Positions 13,746-40,100 of a stretch of DNA of 64,000 bases are shown here, one piece after another; position 1 is the first letter of the stretch; every line of letters starts with the position of its first letter. The notes below the pieces were generated by a model, which saw only the letters and a program-made list of their open reading frames with translations, was not told the DNA's origin and did not search any database. Origin of the DNA: Echiichthys vipera (taxonomy: Eukaryota; Chordata; Actinopteri; Perciformes; Trachinidae); assembly GCA_963691815.1 (NCBI GenBank), contig OY829657.1, positions 22,944,288 to 23,008,287 of the forward strand. Reading direction: 5' to 3'. The position numbers were made by a program, and so were the translations under genes.

Positions 13746-14556
13746 CCTCTTTAAGACAAAGACAAGAACAAGTTTCATTTTGCATAACAGTAGTACAGCA
13801 GCGGCCGAGGGTACAAAACGCTTTTTAAATTATTCAGTGTAAAAATAACTCTACTCATACCTCACACCTGTGCCGTCCTCTTGTAGTGCAAACGCTTCAA
13901 ATAAAAGTTAGGCACATGATGGATACGATACGATCGCAGTTCAATTACACTTAAGTTCTGGTGACTGGAGACGAGTCACACGTCATTCTGAATTTGTGGT
14001 TTTCCCAGTTCAACAATGTTCAACGATTGCAGACTGAAGAAGTGACGACAGCCGGAGTTTAAATAGCGATTAAAGAGTCGTTTGACTTCCTGTTTGTAGC
14101 TGTTAACATCGGATGAAGCTTGAATAAAAAAAAGACCTAGAGTGCTATCTCGCAGACCAGATGAAGATCACCGGCCAGCTTTTTTCGACTAAGTGCAACA
14201 GAGTTTAATACTATGTCAAAAACAAACTACATTGCAAGCTTATGGTCCCAAGCAACAATCACAATTTCTCCCTTGTTGATGCTTTTGCTTGTAAATATCT
14301 GAGCGTAGAGCGTTTAAGTGGCAACTTGACATCTTTCTACTTTTAAAAAGGAAGAAAAATAAAAACTAGCTCTAAATAAAGTCAAATATTTCCCAGATTT
14401 ACAATATGTTACAAATAAAAAATAAATATCAGCTCTGTTTTTTTTTTATCTAGGCGTTTTATGATTCATCGAGAAAAATAAAAAGGTACAAATAGCGAAC
14501 GTCGTTCTTTTCCGACTAACACAGTGCAGCTTATTTTTCAAAGTGTTGCCCCGCCA
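13746..14556 (-). other. jade1: jade1 3' untranslated region
   Basis: A/T-rich non-coding sequence between the jade1 stop (14557-14559) and the proposed poly(A) signal. No long frame is present on either strand that resembles a protein. Confidence 0.5.
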
Positions 14557-27944
<13,388 letters not shown>

Positions 27945-28978
27945 CTTCGTCTGTCTGCGGAGCTCCGGCGTAGGGACACTTCACACAAATCAGACAGGAG
28001 GTTAAGTTACAGGAAGGATTGACGGCAGAAACAAAACAGTAACATTAGGGAATAAGATAAAGAAAGCCTGACACAAAAACTGACTTGACGTTATGGCATG
28101 TTAGGATCAGAGTCTAATTAATTAAACCCTGGCATACTTGATGAGCAACACATAAGCAACTTTAGAAAACATGGAAATGATGGAGTTATACATAAAGTTT
28201 CCACCACAAGTAAGCATACTCATGACACATGCATGTAGACATTATTGATACGTTCAAGCAATGCCGAAACAGTTAATGTGCTGAATTAAGATCCAGTTTT
28301 CAAGCCAAAACAATCTGCATATTAACCCTGCAGTCACTTGCACATCTTCTGAATTCAAACATTAACCTGCTATGAAATGCATCAAGTTTCTCAGGCTACT
28401 GAAAAGCCATGTTTTGGACATAAACAGGTACAAATCGGCAAAACATTGCCAGTATTACAGTTTCCTCGCGGATCTGTCACCACAACAACAACCCTGCAGC
28501 TCAGGATGCGTATACATACCACAGTCACTATTCAGTGTTGACTACCAGAAGTAACCACATGCAACACAGACGGGAAACAACCAGCGCTGTAAATTCAGCT
28601 TGTAGCGTGTAAAAACATCAGCAGCCAGGGACTTTACAACTCCCGACGGGTGTAAATATGCCGCCAGCGTGCTCAAGAGGGAGAAGATGCCAACCCATAC
28701 TTAGCAGGCTAGGCTAACGGCGAGCTTGTCTGTGTGACGCCCCTACTTTCGAGCAGACAGCCACCAGAATGCATCGGCTGGCTAACTAGCTGCTAATTTT
28801 AGCTTGCATGCTAAACCAGCGTAGTGGTTACTGTTACCCCGGCAACATAGCAACACAACACAAAGGCAATATTGTTTATTTACAATGTGATCTCATTTAG
28901 CATTCAATCAAACCACGTGGTGTTGCATTTTTTGAATCAACCTGCAAAATGCTAACTGGCTAACATTAGCCTGAGCTA

Positions 28979-28990
28979 CCCCCCCCCCCC
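28979..28990. repeat. poly(C) tract
   Basis: Run of C upstream of jade1 coding exon 1, in the putative 5' region. Confidence 0.9.
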
Positions 28991-29084
28991 TGCCATTATG
29001 CAACCAAGGCTAACGGAAAGAGGTTGGGATACCAAAAAAAAGTGTTCGTCTCGAACACCCACATGTTATTTCCCCATAAAATGC

Positions 29085-29241
29085 TATTGGAAAAAATCAT
29101 TGTAAACATTACTTTTCTTACATGTTCCAAAGTTATAAACAATGCTGATAGTCCATTTCTAAATGAAGAAGTAATAATAACATAAATTAAATGAACGGAG
29201 ACAGTATAACATCAAAATAAGGAATAACAAAAACACATTCT
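29085..29241. repeat. ~150-bp direct duplication, copy 1
   Basis: Blocks GTAAACATTACTTTTCTTAC, CCATTTCTAAATGAAGAAGT and AACAAAAACACA align in order with 30095-30242. Non-coding. Confidence 0.7.
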
Positions 29242-30094
29242 CGTCCTATGATCGTGCGCGAGCTCTTCAGCCTCTCGGCAATCAATTGCAGACCAGATGT
29301 CACTGCGCATGTGTTGTACCCCAAAGCTCACACTTATTTTTATGGCGACCCAGCCTCCTTTTATAGGCCTTGACGTTGCCTTGCACGTTATAAATGTAGC
29401 TGACGTTAGCGGTTAGCAACATGAGCTGTCTCGTTAGCCGAACCGCTACACGTATGTATATAATGTAGTTAGCGTTAGCCGATGCTGCATTACATTACAG
29501 TGACAGTGTCCTCCGCCTCCCCCAATTAATTAAACGGTCCCCAGTCAGCTATCTTGTCAAAGGTTAAGGGTCAGAAATTCAAACAAACTACTTGAAACCA
29601 ACATAAACATAGTTATAGCACGCCGCTAACTAAATAAATAATGCTATTGTGCTATCTGTGTTGCTAACCAACAGGGTAACCGTTGGGCAGTTACGAGCGC
29701 GAGCCACTGGCTGAGGTTAACCGTTAATCTTTGGCGCCATTTTAAAATGACGACGTCGCGTTTTCCTCGCGGACCACACTAAATATTAACTCGTTCAAAA
29801 TAGCCCGTTCAGAACATTCTGGCACATATGCACATGACTTAAACACGTAATAAATGGGACGGTACATACAGAGCACGTCAGGCCGATGAAAGCCGGTGTT
29901 TTGAGTTTGATGCGAAGCGCAGTTTTTTAGCCGAGAGTTCCGCTTGACCCGCATTCCACATACACAAACACGGAGCGGCGGCCGGGGAGGAGGTTACCCA
30001 GCCCGGGCTGCAGCTCCGCCTGTGCGCCGCTGAGGGGCAGCAGACGCCCCCTGAACCCACCGGTACCAATAACCTTTTTCTTTCTATTTAAAAA

Positions 30095-30242
30095 AGGTTC
30101 ATCATAAACATTACTTTTCTCACATGTGCCCGAGTTAAAAACAACACCAAATATGTATTTCTAAATGTAGAAATAATAGTAACACAAATTAAAATGTACA
30201 AAGACGGTAACAGAGGGAAAGGACTGAACAAAAACACAAACA
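30095..30242. repeat. ~150-bp direct duplication, copy 2
   Basis: Blocks ATAAACATTACTTTTCTCAC, GTATTTCTAAATGTAGAAAT and AACAAAAACACAAAC align with 29085-29241. Together they flank the presumptive jade1 promoter patch. Confidence 0.7.
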
Positions 30243-33200
30243 TATAGGGTTTAAGGAAGTACATTTGAAATGCCTTAATAATCTATTTTTGCCACTTTAT
30301 TATGTATAATTTTTGAGGTTTAAGTTTTCCACAGTGGTCATTAAATAATAACAATACACCAATAACAAAAAAGTAAATGCTGTTTATGAAGGAAATGACC
30401 CGTGGGGGGAGAAGTATTCATATTCAGTTTAAAAATACTCCATTACTACAAGTTAAAGGCATGCACTCAGGTACAAGTACAGAAGTATTAGCAACCTTAC
30501 TTAAAGTATCAACAGTAAAAGCAATGGTGGAAGAAATACTACACTGCATTAAAAAATTCACCTATAAGTACAAAATAACAAGCAAATACTTTAAACAGCC
30601 TACAAACAGTAAAAGTACTATTTCAGAATAATACAGGCTATATCAATTCATTATAATTATTCATTCATTCATTCATCTTCAACTGCTTATTAGCGAAGCA
30701 TTATGTGTAAGTGTCACTATTCTGGCCTTTTAACTATGTCATCAGGCATCTTAAAACACTAATGGAAAATGCATTTATTGGTTGATTTATATTTTGTGTT
30801 AATAATCTGAATCTCCAAAGTCAACTGAAGTTGTCGTCAATGTATTGGATTTAAAAGTGCCATTATAATGTACTATTTCTAAGATGTGGTGCAGTACAGT
30901 ACACAAGTAAATGAACTCACGGCCATAGTTATTTGTATTGTTTTAACCTGTGCAAATGCACATACTGTATGATGAAAAGCTACAATAAAGCATTTCATCA
31001 TTCAAAGTACAGTCCTGAAATGTTAAGTAAACCCTTCAACATCCAATTTTCTTACAAGGAACCAAAATTCAACCATATGAAATTATTATTGTTATTATTA
31101 TTCTATTGACAAGGTTGCAAACATATAAACAAATCATCCTATTTATACTCCAAATCTAGAACTGCTGCATATAAAAGCCCCTTCGACATATGTTAGAACG
31201 GACATTTACCATGTAAACTAATGTCTTACACACACTTCAGTTGAGGGCACTTTTTTATTGTTGGAATTAACACACTCAGGTAAAGTTGGGAATTACATGA
31301 AGAGGGTTATGATTGTAATTCTTTTTTTATAAATTTAAATGAGAAGAAAATTGTAATTTTACCTATAATGCCAAAATGCAGGGTCAGTGCAGAAAAAAAG
31401 CAAATATATATATTTTTAGACAAATGTCTAATTTTGGTGTGAAGAACCGCAACAATGGAGCATTGTCAAAAATCCATCACCTGGGGGTTGTTTGCACATT
31501 AATAGCTTTTATTTATTACATTTAAATGAAGTCTTTAGAACAAACAAGATGCATGTCTTTGGTTTAATCAGTAGGGTGCATGCTGCCAACAGAAAACACT
31601 CTTACAGAACCACGTCTCCATTGAAAAAGGTTTTACACAGTTTTTATGTAGCTCTTTTTGCATTCACACCTCAGCTATGATACATGCAAATAACTTACAC
31701 TGTTATGTAATATTATATTCAATATGAGACATTTTCAGTACTTACTTAGAGCTGAGACGATACAAATTTTTTTCTGTTGTAAACACATGAAATGAAACAA
31801 ACAAACAAACATCACTAAGAACAGGTTTTTAAAAACAACACAACAGTGATTTTCCTTAAACTAGGTCACAATAGTAAGAAAATGAGAACTTTTTAACACC
31901 AGCGGAGCAATAATGGAGGTAAACTGAGAGCCTGATTTACAGACAGTCTGAGAGGGCATCTGAACGCATCATGGCGAATAGTAAAGTCACACAGTAAAGT
32001 CACATCACAACAAACAGCTGTTCCTCCGGCTCAGAAATTCAGTGTTTTCTCAAACTGCACATTTTCACTGCATTTGATAGTTTTGTATTTATGCTTCTCT
32101 GGGTGTAAAAGACTTTTCTACTAAGACTGAGATAATATAATAATGATAATAATGATAATATTCAGAATAATGAATACTTGCCACCCCCACCTTTAAATGT
32201 CATTTCCTCTTTTTTCTTTATGGATGCTTTTATCATTCATGATTATACCAAAGTATGTAGATGTATGTACATCATTCAAGGCAGTGTTGCTGCTAATTGG
32301 ATGTTATATACATTAAAACTTTCCCAGAACAAACAGCACTGATCCTACTGATCATTTTAACTGGTCAAACCGCCTTTTCTGAAAAATAAATATACAATTT
32401 TTTTGCCATTTAATAAAAAAAAAATATATATATTTATATCAATTCAAAAATATAAACAAGTGAACAAATCAATATTACTAATCCCGGATTATAAATCTAA
32501 CATTACTCCATGTTGGTTAGGGCAATATGAAGAAAGTCAATATCACAATATTTTCAACAAAAAAAACAATATCTATAATGTGACGATATTGTAGGTTTGA
32601 TTTTTGCTGGTTTCACAAAATATTTACACAATATGATTTTTGATCAATAATCATCAGTAATGTGGAAAATCAAATGATCAAACAGCAGTTAGGAAAGTTC
32701 CCTTTACTTTAATGCAGCCCTTAAAACCAGGAAAAGACACTTAAGTCATTTTACGATTTCCTAAATCTGGGACAATATCTAGTCTCATTTCATGATATAA
32801 ATATAATATTCATATAGTGTCCAGCTCTAAAGTTGCTGCAATATTTTGGCTGAGTGTTCATTAAAAATATCCTAAATCAACGATACTCCAGAAATACTGT
32901 GAAGAGTGATAAAACTGTCATCTGATATAAAACCTGACACTATATGGTTTGATTCTGATGTAAGTGACCGGCTGATATTTAAAAGATATGACTGCAAATA
33001 CTGAGCAGATTTTGGTATTTTCAAAAAACATTGTTTGCTTTAAAGCACTATTAAAATTAGGCCTGTATACATGATGTACCACGATTCTTTGGGAAAAAAA
33101 ATCACTGCATTGATGTAATTAATCAAAAAGGCAATATTGGTTCATTTTACACTCTATATGTGAATGAAAAGGAGATAAAGCATGTTCATTAGTGATCTTC

Positions 33201-33700
33201 AGATGCGCTGGTAGGCTGATTTTTGACAAACCAAGCTAAATGTTTCCACCTGTTTCCAGACTTTATGCTAAGCTAAGTTAGCTGGCTGAAGCTGCATATT
33301 TAGCGTACATATATGAGAGGGCTTATCAATCTTCATGACTCATCTGACCTCTCGTCTAGACCGCAAAAGTCCTGTCAGCGGCCTGGCTTTTGCGTCAACA
33401 GCCTTCGCGCGACAATGAAAGGGCCGTCTACACAGTTTCCCTTTGACGCTAATTGATGTTTCACCCCATAATCCTACAGGCTCTGATAAAGTTTGAGAGA
33501 GCATGAAAACAAAATCCCTTTAAAACCCCTAAAACAATTTAAGATACGAATGACACAAGACAGAATCCATGACTAAAAATCAATAAAGGAGAAAACATGC
33601 CATCAGAAACAATAAAATAAAGATACTGTGATAAAAGTCAAATCATTTAAATGATTAAAAACATGATGAAACCCTAAAATATGCAGTAAATCCCAGGAAT
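30243..33700. other. jade1-asmt intergenic DNA, AT-rich, no gene recognised
   Basis: Only short frames are present and none resembles a protein. Within it, 32510-32840 carries AGGGCAATATGAAGAAAGTC ... TCATATAGTGTCCAGCTCTA text typical of a fish non-autonomous repeat, and a GGTCATTAAATAATAACAAT-type AT-rich stretch lies near 30340. No RNA gene seen. Confidence 0.55.
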
Positions 33701-33710
33701 GCAGGGTTGT

Positions 33711-33767
33711 TTTATTGTGCGTCGGCCTTGCAATCATGCATGTATATTTGGAAAAATAGACTTTATT
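33711..33767 (-). terminator. asmt: candidate asmt polyadenylation signals
   Basis: Two TTTATT hexamers (AATAAA on the minus strand) at 33711-33716 and 33762-33767 lie about 420-475 bases past the asmt stop. Position in the 3' region is the only support. Confidence 0.3.
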
Positions 33768-34185
33768 AATGCTTCAGGAAGCATTTCTGCGCCTGAGATT
33801 GCGACGGCTTCAGAGATGAAATTAAAAACGTTCTGGTACGTGCGATTAGAAACATGTCTGACAACTATTCCTTTAATCTGAATCTGAACTGATTTTCATT
33901 CTTTACAAAGATGCAGATTACAATATTACCTTTAGAGTATTGATCAAAAATATTATCAATCCAGAGACGGTCTGCTTCAATACGATCCTTGAAAAACATG
34001 TTGAACTGTGACCACAAAAGTCCGAAAACATCACGGGGTTGACCACAACATAAACTGGAGATCCATGGGCGTTGAGACCGAGCTTATACGCTTCACTTTA
34101 GACCTTTTTTAAGGCCTTGAAAAGTTCAACTGGCTGTACTTTTCCCAGACTTGAGGGTTGCTCTCTCTCTCCACCGACCCCGAGC

Positions 34186-37100
34186 TCATCTGATGGCCAG
34201 GATGGCGTCGTAAGACTTGCCGGTCCGGCACACCTGCAGGTTGTGGAAGCCGGTCTTGTTGAGGATCTGGGTGTACTCGGAGGGCGGGCGCTCCCGGCCC
34301 TCTGTTTGCACCAGCATGTTGAGGGAGAAGATCTGAGCCATGACCGGCCCTCGTCTGTTCTCAAACAGCATGGCTTCCACCAGCAGGACGCCGCCGCCTG
34401 CAAGGAGGACCAGACAGAACAAACAGAGTGCTTCAGCATTCATCAGCTCAAAAGTGTCGGTACAGAGGAGTGCTGTGAATAATGCTAAACATTAGCTCGA
34501 CCCTCCAGGACCCGTCCAGTGAAACAGTTTTTGAAACGCAGAATCTCTACTTCTTCATCCACGTATTTTGGATCATTTGTGATGACGATCAAGCCTCTGG
34601 GGGCAACTGCTAATATTTTGGCCTTTCTGGCGTAGCCAGCAGATATCCGGGCCAAGACTTCCTCTGGTGAGCGGCGGCAATTGTTCACGGTTCAATTAGC
34701 AGCTTGAGACGTGGGAACGAAGTTGGAGTTGAGAGACGACGTCTCTTTAAACAGATATCTGCACATGAATGCAGATCAATAATAACAAAAAGCCAAACCA
34801 ATCTTTTCTCCACACAGACTGTTTACCTGCAACAAAAGCATGCTCAAACGGGATTGGTCAATACTACTCGGACTACAAACAGAAACTAGACCGCTTCCAC
34901 TACCTAACTCTTGTCCTGTTGCCTACAGAAAGAGATAACTATACAGGACGGGCGGGGCTAGCTGGTTAGCATGCTAACTTCACTTGATATCTCGTCTTTG
35001 AGATAACAACAACATCAAAACGGTTATTTCTGCTCTTCAGTTCATTTTTTGAATGTTTAAATGAAAATCCGACTACATTTACACATTGAACCTGTAACTA
35101 GCGTGGCCATACTAACATACATATAAGGAACACAATCTGTCAAATGGGGGATTTGCATTTTATGTGCATGACGCATAAATCGGACACGCACTCGTATGTT
35201 TGCACACACTCACCTGGTCTGCAGGCGTCATAGATCTTCTTCAGCAGTGTGAGGCACTTCTCGTCAGGCCAGTCGTGAATGATCCTGGCCAGAACGTACA
35301 GGTCAGCAGGAGGGATTTCACCGCTGAAGAAATCTCCTGCATGTCCAACAGTGAGGATGGGACGTTTTATTAGGAGCAGCCAGCTAAAATCCTGCATGAA
35401 TGTTATTACGGTTGTCACGACTGATAGCACAACATATTATCAGAGGAAATCACAGTTTCATGATTATTAATGAGTGACTATTAATACCAGGTAACTGCTA
35501 CATGCCCCCCCCCCCCCCAGACTGAGATAGTAAACAGAGAGACGTTGTGGACTCCTCTAGCCCAGTTCAAACTGCTTTGGTCCTCTAGCCCAGTTTAAAA
35601 TGCTTTGGTCCTGTAGCCCAGTTTAAACTGCTTTGGTCCTCCAGCCCAGTTTAAAATGCTTTGGTCCTGTAGCCCAGTTTAAACTGCTTTGGTCCTCCAG
35701 CCCAGTTTAAAATGCTTTGGTCCTCCAGCCCAGTTTAAACTGCTTTGGTTTCTCCAGCCCAGTTTAAACTGCTTTGGTCCTCCAGCCCAGTTTAAACTGC
35801 TTTGGTCCTCCAGCCCAGTTTAAACTGCTTTGGTCCTCCAGCCCAGTTTAAACTGCTTTGGTCCTCCAGCCCAGTTTAAACTGCTTTGGTCCTCCAGCCC
35901 AGTTTAAACTGCCTTGGTTTCTCCAGCCCAGTTTAAACTGCTTTGGTCCTCCAGCCCAGTTTAAAATGCTTTGGTCCTGTAGCCCAGTTTAAACTGCTTT
36001 GGTCCTCCAGCCCAGTTTAAACTGCTTTGGTTTCTCCAGCCCAGTTTAAACTGCTTTGGTCCTGTAGCCCAGTTTAAACTGCTTTGGTCCTCCAGCCCAG
36101 TTTAAACTGCTTTGGTTTCTCCAGCCCAGTTTAAACTGGTTTGGTCCTCCAGCCCAGTTTAAACTGCTTTGGTCCAGCTTAGTAACGTAACTTAGTAACA
36201 CTAGTTCACTTCTTTCACACAGACTTGAGCAGAAAGGCCTGGATGATTCTCTCCCACAGGTCAACTCTTTTTCTTAAAATATTACGACTTTTTTCTCAAT
36301 TTATTAAGATTTTGTGTCAGAATATTAGAACTTTTTTAGCACAATCTACTGACTGTTTTGCTTGAAATAATACAACTTTTCCCCTCAATTTACTACTTAT
36401 TTCTCAAACGCCACACTTTGCAAACTGGATATCCATCTTCTCCAACAACTCCCTGCTCATTTTGGACACACACTAAATGCTCCACGCTCAACATTTAAGG
36501 AGTTAAGTCAACTCTTGACATGTTGCATGAGGCTGAACGAGACTCACCCGTTTGAAATACAACAGCGTTGTTCTCCTGAGAGAAATGTTTCTGAGCGGCT
36601 TCTACGACCTGCGGGAGGTCAAACACCGTGACAGAGGAGGACGGGTACGCCTTCGCCATCTCACAGGCTAGAGCACCGGCGCATCCTGGGAGTTATTCAG
36701 ACAAATAATGAACAAATGTTAATCATTTATCAGTGTTTGTGTCTGTGAACACATCACATTTGAGATCTCTTTACCTCATCATTTCAATTTGCCTAAAAAG
36801 ACACATTGCTACATGACGAATAACCCAAACAGAAATGTTGAGCCATAAATAAATATATAAATACTTATAAAGGGAGTTGAACCTCTAACCTCCAAGATCT
36901 ACTATCTTCTGAAAGCAGGAGAGGTTGAACGCCGTCACAATGTCGTGTCCATCGAGAACCCAGGTGGAGTTCATCAGAGCCATGAATTTCAGCATCTCCT
37001 CCTCCGATCTGAGTTCCCAGAATCATAAAACCCCCAAACATGTCAGTGCCGCAGAGTTCTCAAGTTACACACTGAAGCGTCTGCTGCAACAAAAAAAATC

Positions 37101-40100
37101 AACACCTACCTGTAAATAGCTTGGAAAATATCCTCAGGTGGAAGGCCGAAGGTCTTTTCATTCTGGTTCTTCCCCTCCCTGCGTGGTGGGAAATAAGAAA
37201 GAGCGGTTTGTACTCTTGAAAATGATGATAAAGTAAATGTTTGCTCTTACTTTCCTTCTGCAGAATTTGTTTTAGTTCTGCAAACATTTCTCAGAGGCTC
37301 TCAGCCAACCTCCATTACTAACTGTTTCACCGACAGTAATGGGACGAAAGAAAACACCTTTAAGATGGTTATTCTAAAGAAGAAAACATGCAACACATCC
37401 ATGTTTGGAGCTAATAAGACACTTTGAGATGCACAGTAAACCTGGAGGTTAACAAAGTCCGTCTCCCATGTCAAACCCACTCACCTGACAGCGTCCGCCA
37501 TGTTGTTCCACAGCGGGTAGATGGTCTGGGATTGGTAGACGATCATGTCGTGAAGAGACTTTACGCTGCCTTTGGCCAAGTAAAGATTAGCCACATCGGT
37601 GCTGCTGTACAAAGCTGTGTTAACAGAAACACATTCACACTCTCAATCAGTGTGTCATTAGTTCTTAACAGGAGCATTCACAGCAGCCGTGCCGGGGGAC
37701 AAACTCCTCAGTGTTTCATTACTGTCACTGAAACTGAAACAATTAGTCAACCATTTCAGTCATTTTTCAAGCTAAAATTCCAAAGATTCTCCATTTCAAG
37801 CTTCTTACAGTGTATTTCCAACACAAACTCATTCCATGATCTTTTTCAGCACTTACATAATCAAATAAGCCACCGAGACATATTCTTTTGTCTATCTTTG
37901 CAACAACTTTTAAAATCCGGGAGAGTCGCTAACAGCCCGCGTGGCTAACACTGATTAGCTCGGGGCAGCACGGGGAAGGCACTTAAACGTCTTTTTTAAC
38001 CACTAATACTGCTGAAAATAACAGCAAACCTCTGCAGCAGCATGAGCAGTATAAGTGGTTAAAAAAGACATCTGAATGCCTTCACCGCGCTGCCCCGAGC
38101 TAATGACTGTTAGCCACATCCGGCTGTTAGCGACTCTACAGGATTTCTCTGTTAACAGTTGTTACAAAAACTATTTATACATCTTTGGGTTTTAGATAGT
38201 TGTTCAAATAAAACAATTTTATTATGTCACATTGGACTTGGACTTGGTCTGTTTTCAAAATTTCCTGGTGATTTCTTAGACATTTATAGAATTCCCTTTG
38301 ACCCTTTAGTACAGAACAGAAACAGTTGTGCAGATAGTTTATGTTTTGGGGGGATTTTAGTGAAATACTCCTCTAAAGTAATGTACGGGGGTGCTCTGAT
38401 AGCTCACTGGGGAGAAAGTCTCCCATTAAGGTCAACATTACTGTCTTTAAGAGGCTGTAGCAGGCTGGGTTTTATATATATATCACAACCCTAAACAACC
38501 CAAGGAATCCACTGGTAACCAACCAGGTCATGGGGCTAAATAAGGGCGCGCTCACACTATCCTCCCGGACCGAGACCCGGACTTTAGGGTACTTGTCCCC
38601 CCTCCCTCTCCCCCCCGCGCCCCAGCCCCGTTTGTACTCACACTACCTGGGCCTCGGCCAATGCTTCTTGCTGTCCATACGCCTTCAAGCCGTAACACGT
38701 CACACGCATTGATCGTGTGTGTGGCTTTGTTTACAAATCTTTCCATAGACCTCGGAGTTTTTGTGCTTCTTGTCGACTGTTTTTGAATATTTTCATCCGA
38801 CCAAATCTGCAGTAATCACAACGTGAACCTTTCCCCACCATTGTTGTTGTTGTTAAATGTCCGCGCATGGTCCGTCCTTCTATTTACATGTCCGAACAGG
38901 CGGACATAGCGCTACTGCCGTAGGGCTCGTGCTCGTGCTCGTACACGTGCGCACGCTCGTGCTCGTACATGTGCAAACGGCTCCGCTAAAGCCCACCTCT
39001 TTCAAGCGGGCCGTGGCGGCCCAGCTGGCCCCAGTTGAGCGCGGAGCGGGTGCGCTCACACTACTTAAAGGTACTAGACTTTAGCTGAAAAACCGGTTTT
39101 GGCCGCGGCCAAAAGGATAGTGTGAGCACGCTGTAATGCTCCAAAGTTAGGCTACATTTTGGTGAGGGATTACTGTAATCCAGACAGTTTGGGGAAAATA
39201 CCTGCAGCTGTTATTTTGGCTTATCCTAATATACTGTAGTGTGTTTAATTCTTTCTGCATACTGGGGTCCATAAACTCTCTAGGGTTTACAGAGAATGCT
39301 CCCAAAAAGAGAAAAGATCCAGTGAGCGGCAGTTCTGTGGGTGCAAATGCCTTGTTTTAGCCAGAGGTCAGAGGAGAATGGGCAGACTGGTTGGAGCTGA
39401 AAGAAAGGCAACAGTAACAGTAACTCAAATATCCACTGGTTCCAACAGAGGAATGCAGGAGAGCGTCTGTGAACACACAACACCACCTACTTTTTTAGCA
39501 GAGAGGGAACAGCAGCAGAAGACCACACTGACACCAGGTGTGCCTAATAAAGTGGCCACTGTGTGTATGACTAGAACTTGAATCTGCAGGTTCCCAGTTT
39601 TCGAGAGGATGTTTACCACTTGTGCGTGGCCTCTACTGTTGACCTGATATCTCACCCTGATTATCCCTCGTCCTCCATGAAAAAGGGCAGAAATGTGTCT
39701 CAGAGGGTTGAGGCTGAGTTGTAACCACAGCAGGACCTCTCTGCATGTCACCCCCCCTCTCTCTCTTGCCTCTCTCTATCACTATCAAATAAAGCAGAAA
39801 TACCAACATAATCCTTGTGACGTACAACAGAAATGCCCTGTGGCACAGAGGAATCAGGCTTTTTAGATACTTGTTAGTATTATCAATCCATAGTTGGTTT
39901 TGCTCTTTTCTTGGAATTCCATGGTCCCCAGGTTTATCCTTTAAGCTCTGTCATGTTGGTGTGTTCAAGGAAGCTCCGACGTCTGGGTTCCCCCCTACAG
40001 TGGTGGTGGGTGTTATGTTGAATTATACTTAAAATAAATTTGTTTGAGGATATGAATAGTGGGGAAATGCAAAGATAAAAATAATGCATAAATAAATAAA

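Larger units (their letters stand above)
28640..30060 (-). promoter_or_regulatory. jade1: presumptive jade1 5' exon/promoter region, GC-rich with GCTAAC/GTTAGC cluster
   Basis: The first coding exon of jade1 is preceded by an apparent splice acceptor, so a non-coding first exon must lie upstream. The interval holds 12 exact GCTAAC/GTTAGC hexamers between 28713 and 29667, and a GC- and CpG-rich patch at 29930-30060 (ggcggccgg, cccgggctgc). The exact start site cannot be fixed from sequence. Confidence 0.35.

Noticed and set aside
35553..36176. CRISPR-like array with 28-bp repeats
   Set aside because: The 28-bp units are contiguous with no spacers; eukaryotic minisatellite.
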